Source: Polynucleobacter sp. JS-JIR-II-b4
GTDB taxonomy: Bacteria; Pseudomonadota; Gammaproteobacteria; Burkholderiales; Burkholderiaceae
Direction: 5' to 3'
DNA: 64,000 nucleotides
Assembly: GCF_018687815.1 (NCBI RefSeq)
Contig: NZ_CP061306.1
Coordinates: forward strand, 1,736,001-1,800,000
Under the pieces are notes generated by a model that worked only from the letters and a program-made list of their open reading frames with translations, made no database searches and was not told the origin of the DNA. This document shows, piece by piece, positions 59,714 to 64,000 of the stretch. The stretch's first letter is position 1, and every line of letters starts with the position of its first letter. The translations under genes and the position numbers were made by a program.

Positions 59714-61384
59714 TTAGTCACGTGCGTAGATATCTACATCTTTAGTTTCACGTATAAACAGCGTTCCGATTACCAATGTCATCGCAGCGATGATGATTGG
59801 GTACCAGAGACCGTAGTAAATGTTACCGTTTTGCGCTACCAAGGCAAAGGAGATCGTTGGCAACAAGCCACCGAACCAACCGTTACCAATGTGGTATGGC
59901 AAGGACATAGAGGTGTAACGAATACGAGTTGGGAACATCTCAACCAACATCGCAGCTATTGGGCCATAAACCATGGTTACCAAAAGCACTAGGTAAACCA
60001 ACAAGAACAATACAGCAACATAATTAATTTGTGCTGGATCAGCCTTAACTGGATAACCTTCTTTGTTTAAAGCCTCGCGAATTGCCTTTTTAAACTCAGC
60101 ATCTTTTGCTTTTGCTTCAGCAGGATCAATACCCTTAGATGTATATCCAGGGATTTCGATATCGCCAATTTTCACAACAGCAGTGGAACCAGCTGGAGCC
60201 GTAACGGTTGTATAGCTAGCAGAGTTAGACGCCATCACTTGTTTTGCAATATCGCAAGAACTTGTGAACTTTGCTGTACCAGTTGGGTTGAACTGGAATG
60301 TACATTCAGCAGGATCAGCAGTAATCGTAGCTGGTGCTGTTGCCATTGCCTTTTCCAACGCTGGGTTAGCGAAGTGTGTCAAAGCATTAAACACAGAAAC
60401 TGGAGTGTTAGGAATGTAAGTAATTACAGCCAATAACAAACCACCCATGATGATGACTTTACGGCCGATCTTGTCAGACAAGCTACCAAATACTACAAAG
60501 AATGGTGTGCCGATGACCAAAGAGGCAGCAATCAACAAGTTTGCAGTCTTAGCATCCACCTTCAACACTTGAGTGAGGTAGAACAAAGCGTAAAACTGAC
60601 CTGTGTACCAAACCACCGCTTGACCTGCAACCAGACCAAACAAGGCCAAGATCACAATCTTCAAGTTTTTCCACTGGCCAAATGACTCAGTTAAAGGTGC
60701 TTTTGATAGCTTGCCTTCTTCTTTCATCTTCTTGAAAGCTGGGGATTCATTCATGGACAAACGAATCCATACAGAAACTGCCAACAATGCGATAGAAACG
60801 ATGAAAGGAACGCGCCAGCCCCAAACTTCAAAGTCTGGGCCAGTGAATTCACGAGTGAACAAAATCACGAGCAAAGAAAGGAACAAGCCAAGAGTAGCTG
60901 TTGTCTGAATCCAAGCTGTGTATGCGCCACGACGACCATGAGGAGCGTGTTCTGCAACATAAGTAGCAGCACCACCGTACTCGCCACCCAAAGCCAAACC
61001 TTGAAGCATACGCAATGCGATCAAGATGACTGGAGCAGCAACACCGATAGTTGCATAGTTAGGCAGAATACCTACGATGAAAGTTGCACCGCCCATCAAT
61101 AAGATGGTTACCAAGAAGGTATATTTACGACCAATCAAATCGCCTAGACGACCAAACACCAACGCGCCAAATGGACGTACGATGAAACCAGCAGCAAACG
61201 CTAACAAAGCGAAAATGAAGGCAGAGCCAGCATCTAGGCCTGAGAAAAACTGCTTGGCAATAACGGCGGCCAAAGAACCGTAAAGATAAAAGTCGTACCA
61301 CTCAAAAACCGTACCTAAAGATGATGCAAAGATAACCTTGCGTTCTTCAGCGGTCATTGGGGCTGCTTTAGTTGATGTTGACAT
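59714..61384 (-). CDS. MFS transporter, metabolite:H+ symporter (MHS) type, with a large extracytoplasmic insertion
   Basis: 556 aa, about 12 TM helices. Start AEERKVIFASSLGTVFEWYDFYLYGSLA and GRLGDLIGRKYTFL (about 78-91) are MHS-family signatures, as are RMLQGLALGGEYGGAATYVAEHAP and RRGAYTAW. About 110 residues (roughly 350-460) are inserted between helices 8 and 9: ECTFQFNPTGTAKFTSSCDIAKQVMAS (a Cys pair) and DAEFKKAIREALNKEGYPVKADP. A soluble segment of this size is unusual for MFS carriers. Substrate, probably an organic acid or osmolyte, is unknown. Confidence 0.9.
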   Translation of the reverse strand: MSTSTKAAPMTAEERKVIFASSLGTVFEWYDFYLYGSLAAVIAKQFFSGLDAGSAFIFALLAFAAGFIVRPFGALVFGRLGDLIGRKYTFLVTILLMGGATFIVGILPNYATIGVAAPVILIALRMLQGLALGGEYGGAATYVAEHAPHGRRGAYTAWIQTTATLGLFLSLLVILFTREFTGPDFEVWGWRVPFIVSIALLAVSVWIRLSMNESPAFKKMKEEGKLSKAPLTESFGQWKNLKIVILALFGLVAGQAVVWYTGQFYALFYLTQVLKVDAKTANLLIAASLVIGTPFFVVFGSLSDKIGRKVIIMGGLLLAVITYIPNTPVSVFNALTHFANPALEKAMATAPATITADPAECTFQFNPTGTAKFTSSCDIAKQVMASNSASYTTVTAPAGSTAVVKIGDIEIPGYTSKGIDPAEAKAKDAEFKKAIREALNKEGYPVKADPAQINYVAVLFLLVYLVLLVTMVYGPIAAMLVEMFPTRIRYTSMSLPYHIGNGWFGGLLPTISFALVAQNGNIYYGLWYPIIIAAMTLVIGTLFIRETKDVDIYARD

Positions 61385-61470
61385 CAGTAGCTCCTAACTA
61401 TTTTTTATTAAATAAATAACAACGGATCGATTATGCTTTGAAAAAATTCAAAGAAATCCACTAGTTAGGG

Positions 61471-61520
61471 TAATTCCCCATCAAATAGGATCGGGGTTTT
61501 CCCGAGATATTTGGGAATTA
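61471..61520. repeat. Large imperfect palindrome upstream of the MFS gene
   Basis: TAATTCCC (61471-61478) pairs with GGGAATTA (61513-61520); AAATA pairs with TATTT inside it after a 4-nt bulge; TCGGG/CCCGA forms an inner stem around a GTTTT loop. A smaller CTTTGAA-AAAA-TTCAAAG dyad lies at 61436-61453. The 177-bp gap between the TRIC stop and MFS start holds no gene. Terminator, operator or riboswitch-like leader are all possible. Confidence 0.5.
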
Positions 61521-61561
61521 GAGCTAGCTACGCAGCACCTATGAGCCCAGCCTTGGTGCAA

Positions 61562-62191
61562 TTAGCGTGTTTTAGTAATAAACATTTTGGGTACGTGCAG
61601 ATCCCAATAAATAGCAGCTGCGCGCAGTCCAAAAATTCCGAGCATGCAAATCACGGAGCCCTCGACTACATACTGAGGTAAGAAGTTCAGCACCAGGACA
61701 TATGCACAACAACCCAAAGTCACTGGAATGGCATAAAGCTCATGCGACATAATGAGCGTTTTTCTGCCAGCCAAAACATCACGTAATAAGCCTCCGCCGA
61801 TTGCAGTGATTACGCCCAAGATGACTGGTGCCACAGGTAAGCCATATCCCATACTCCACGCCTTATCGGCCCCCTGAATAGCAAAGAGAGCTGCGCCAAA
61901 ACCATCGATATACAGCATCCACCGATAAATTTGCGGCTGGGTAAAGAAAGATTCTGCAAAGAAGGTGAGGATGCTAGCGCCGAGCGCAAGCCACACATAC
62001 ATTTGATTCTCAGACCAGAAAATAGGGGCTTCCAAAATGATGTCGCGAATCGTGCCGCCGCCAATTGCGGTAATTAAACCCAGCACCAAGACGCCGAAGA
62101 GGTCTACACCACGATCTGCAATAGCTAAGACGCCTGTTACCGCAAAGGCCATGGTTGCGATGATGCCAATCCAGAAATTAATGTCTTCCAT
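61562..62191 (-). CDS. TRIC-family cation channel protein (YadS/UPF0126)
   Basis: 209 aa from ATG 62191 (MEDINFWIGIIATMAFAVTGVLA); the open frame reaches 72 codons further, but that part overlaps the maiA promoter region and does not look like the family. Two homologous halves of about three TM helices each are visible, each with the signature GLITAIGGGTIRDIIL (about 38-53) and GVITAIGGGLLRDVLAG (about 126-142). The two repeats form the TRIC/UPF0126 fold, a K+ channel or glycine-type carrier in bacteria; substrate not shown. It is divergent from maiA. Confidence 0.9.
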   Translation of the reverse strand: MEDINFWIGIIATMAFAVTGVLAIADRGVDLFGVLVLGLITAIGGGTIRDIILEAPIFWSENQMYVWLALGASILTFFAESFFTQPQIYRWMLYIDGFGAALFAIQGADKAWSMGYGLPVAPVILGVITAIGGGLLRDVLAGRKTLIMSHELYAIPVTLGCCAYVLVLNFLPQYVVEGSVICMLGIFGLRAAAIYWDLHVPKMFITKTR

Positions 62192-62281
62192 AACAACCAG
62201 TCTAATGCACTTTGTCCGAGCGCAGACTTGAATGACCATCCTCAATATACTGTTAGCTATGAGTGCAAATAAGGTGTTGAT

Positions 62282-62962
62282 ATGACCCCCAAGCTGTATA
62301 GCTTTTGGCGTAGCTCTGCCGCTTTTCGTGTTCGCATTGCCCTCAATCTCAAGGCCATGGATTACGAAATCATCCCCGTTCATCTCGGTAAAAATGGCGG
62401 AGATCAATTGGGCGAGGAATATGGCAAGAAAAATCCTAATCGCTTAGTACCTCTTCTGGAAGATGGCGAAAAAAGTATTCATCAATCCTTGGCCATTATT
62501 GAGTACCTCGAAGAGATTCAATCTGAGCCATCACTCCTACCAACACTAGCGATTGATCGCGCATGGGTGCGTGCTATTGCAATGGATATTGCGAGCGATA
62601 TTCATCCAATCAATAATTTACGGGTATTGCGTTATCTCATCAAAAAACTCGGCATCAATACGGAAGCAAAAGATGAGTGGTATGGACATTGGATCAAGCT
62701 GGGACTCGAAAGTGTAGAGAAACAATTAAGTCTCGATCCACGAGTTGGGAGATTTTCCTATGGCGACCAACCCGGCTTGATTGATGTCTGCTTAGTACCT
62801 CAGCTATTTAACGCATTAAGCGCAAAAGTAGATGTCACTCCCTACCCCACTCTGATGCGAATCTTTCATGAGTGCATGACATTGCCCGCTTTTATCGACG
62901 CCTCTTGGGAAAACCAAATTGATGCTGAAGGATTAAACCCCGTTGCTCCACCACAGAAATAA
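62282..62962 (+). CDS. maiA: Maleylacetoacetate isomerase (zeta-class GST)
   Basis: 226 aa. Isomerises maleylacetoacetate (or maleylpyruvate) to the fumaryl form in tyrosine/homogentisate or gentisate breakdown, using glutathione. The zeta signature SFWRSSAAFRVRIALNLK (about 7-24, with the catalytic Ser pair and Arg) is intact. KKNPNRLVPLLEDGEKSIHQSLAIIEYLEE (read in parts) binds glutathione. IDVCLVPQLFNA closes the C-terminal domain. No other genes of that pathway are in the window. Its last 30 nt overlap the end of the convergent AEC gene. Confidence 0.93.
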   Translation: MTPKLYSFWRSSAAFRVRIALNLKAMDYEIIPVHLGKNGGDQLGEEYGKKNPNRLVPLLEDGEKSIHQSLAIIEYLEEIQSEPSLLPTLAIDRAWVRAIAMDIASDIHPINNLRVLRYLIKKLGINTEAKDEWYGHWIKLGLESVEKQLSLDPRVGRFSYGDQPGLIDVCLVPQLFNALSAKVDVTPYPTLMRIFHECMTLPAFIDASWENQIDAEGLNPVAPPQK

Positions 62963-63862
62963 AGAGAGCGTCAGCAAAGAACTCACGGTAGTAATTAATA
63001 CCACCCTAGAAATCACGCTACCGTCAGCTTTGTAGTATTGCGCCAACATAAAGGGGCCCGTACCAGTTGGTAGCGCGCTGAGTATGATGATGGCACTCAC
63101 CCATAATGCCGGCAGCTCCAAGATGGGGCCCGCAATGACCCAAGCAATCAAAGGTTGCAGAAGCAGCTTTGCCAAACTGATACCCCAAGCCTGAGCAGGA
63201 GCGGTAGTACTCTTTTGCATCAGAAATAAACCGATGGAAACGAGAGCACAAGGTGTTGATGCGGCAGCTAAGAATGCAATCACTTGTGCGATGGGATCAT
63301 ATAAAGTTAAATCGCTTGAGGCCCACAACAGACCAGCAACTGGAGCTATTAATAAGGGGTTAGTACAAAGTGATTTAATCACGCTCAACCCAATCTCATG
63401 CGGCTTCTTATGCGACAAGATGCCAATCTCAATCAAGACCGTTGCTAAAGCAAACATGACAAACACAATAAAGGTAGAAATAATCGCAGGCGCTAAACCA
63501 TCTTGACCAAGGGCAAGTGCACATAAGGGAATGCCCATATACCCCGTATTTGAATAAGAAGCACTCAGGCCATCAAAGCTAGCTGCCGCTAAATCACGAT
63601 GACGTAGCCAACTCACCAAGAGCACCAAGACAAAAACAATTAAACAACTGAGAAAAAATGCAGTGATGAAACCAGGCTGCCAAAGTGTTTGCCAGCCACT
63701 ATTGGCGGCAAAGTTAAAGAGTTGCGCAGGCAATGCCAACCAAACCACAAAACGATTGAGCTCAACTGAAGCGTTGATTCCTAACTTACCAGTACGCCCA
63801 CCAACATACCCAATCAAGATGAGTAGAAATACTGGGAGAACTACATTAAATACATAGAGCAA
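62933..63862 (-). CDS. AEC-family permease (auxin efflux carrier-like)
   Basis: 309 aa, about ten TM helices in two inverted halves. VVLPVFLLILIGYVGGRTG at the start, LNRFVVWLALPAQLFNFAA, SASYSNTGYMGIPLCALALG (about 102-121), NPLLIAPVAGLLWA, TPCALVSIGLFLM and SALPTGTGPFMLAQYY are characteristic. Bacterial members export or import organic acids such as malonate or malate; substrate unknown. Confidence 0.9.
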   Translation of the reverse strand: MLYVFNVVLPVFLLILIGYVGGRTGKLGINASVELNRFVVWLALPAQLFNFAANSGWQTLWQPGFITAFFLSCLIVFVLVLLVSWLRHRDLAAASFDGLSASYSNTGYMGIPLCALALGQDGLAPAIISTFIVFVMFALATVLIEIGILSHKKPHEIGLSVIKSLCTNPLLIAPVAGLLWASSDLTLYDPIAQVIAFLAAASTPCALVSIGLFLMQKSTTAPAQAWGISLAKLLLQPLIAWVIAGPILELPALWVSAIIILSALPTGTGPFMLAQYYKADGSVISRVVLITTVSSLLTLSLFLWWSNGV

Positions 63863-63890
63863 AATATTTAACGACTGATAGTTAAGGGAT

Positions 63891-64000
63891 TAAGAAATTT
63901 TCTTCAGCGTCTTGACATAACGCTGCGCATTTTTGACATAGCGACCAGCGATATCGTGAATGCCAGCAATCTGCTCCGGAGTCAACTCTTTTACCGCCTT
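63891..64000 (-). CDS. C-terminal end of a gene, possibly gamma-carbonic anhydrase family
   Basis: Only the last 36 codons are inside the window (KAVKELTPEQIAGIHDIAG..., ending KTLKKIS). LTPEQIAGIHDIAGRYVKNAQRY resembles the helix that ends YrdA/PaaY-type gamma-carbonic anhydrases (hexapeptide-repeat acyltransferase fold). The diagnostic repeats lie outside, so the call is tentative. It is 28 nt upstream of the AEC gene on the same strand. Confidence 0.55.

Overview
The window looks like the chromosome of a small-genome freshwater betaproteobacterium, most likely Polynucleobacter or a close Burkholderiaceae relative. That rests on family-level recognition of the proteins and on gene order (glcDEF-yggS-proC; queA-tgt-yajC-secDF; pgk-pyk-fba-purCEK; recA-recX), not on a search. 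Almost all of it is densely packed housekeeping DNA with short gaps, 1-4 nt start/stop overlaps and clear hairpin terminators.

Layout: 1-6.6 kb holds the end of a DAHP synthase gene, a cobalamin adenosyltransferase, the glycolate oxidase genes glcDEF, and yggS and proC. 6.6-15.1 kb has ubiA and recG on the minus strand, then queA-tgt-yajC-secD-secF. 15.1-19.7 kb has waaA, purB, a GST and mnmA. 19.9-22.8 kb is the three-gene proton-translocating transhydrogenase pntAA-pntAB-pntB. 22.9-26.7 kb has a DUF4239 membrane protein, a secreted unknown and groES-groEL behind a CIRCE operator. 26.85-30.76 kb is a BvgR/BvgA/BvgS-like signalling operon with a degenerate EAL protein, a LuxR-type response regulator and a hybrid sensor kinase. 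30.8-39.8 kb has dacB and then a long minus-strand run of tsaC, purK, purE, purC, fba, pyk and pgk. 40.0-45.5 kb has ilvE, a zinc-finger protein, waaF, two small proteins, a BepA-like protease and moaC.

The accessory region is 45.37-51.97 kb. A compact integrative element of about 6.5 kb sits in the 3' end of moaC, bounded by a perfect 114-bp direct repeat. It supplies moaC with a new last four codons and leaves the original moaC tail beyond its far end. It encodes a tyrosine integrase, a 71-aa protein whose ribosome binding site lies in one of two mutually exclusive RNA hairpins, a PriCT-2/AAA replication protein, a repeat-and-hairpin cluster that looks like a replication origin, a small zinc-type phage-like protein, five unknown cargo genes on the minus strand (two predicted secreted, one membrane, one zinc-ribbon-like, one cytosolic), and an XRE regulator with an operator-like inverted repeat over its start codon. 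I see no capsid, tail or conjugation genes. It resembles a phage satellite or integrative replicon and is the best candidate here for an undescribed system.

52-64 kb returns to the backbone: a type IV pilin, a TerC-family protein, sucD-sucC, recX-recA (with a LexA box), a DUF2878 protein, tRNA-Met, two small exported proteins, a MOSC protein, an MHS-type MFS transporter, a TRIC-family protein, maleylacetoacetate isomerase, an AEC transporter and the end of a gamma-carbonic-anhydrase-like gene.
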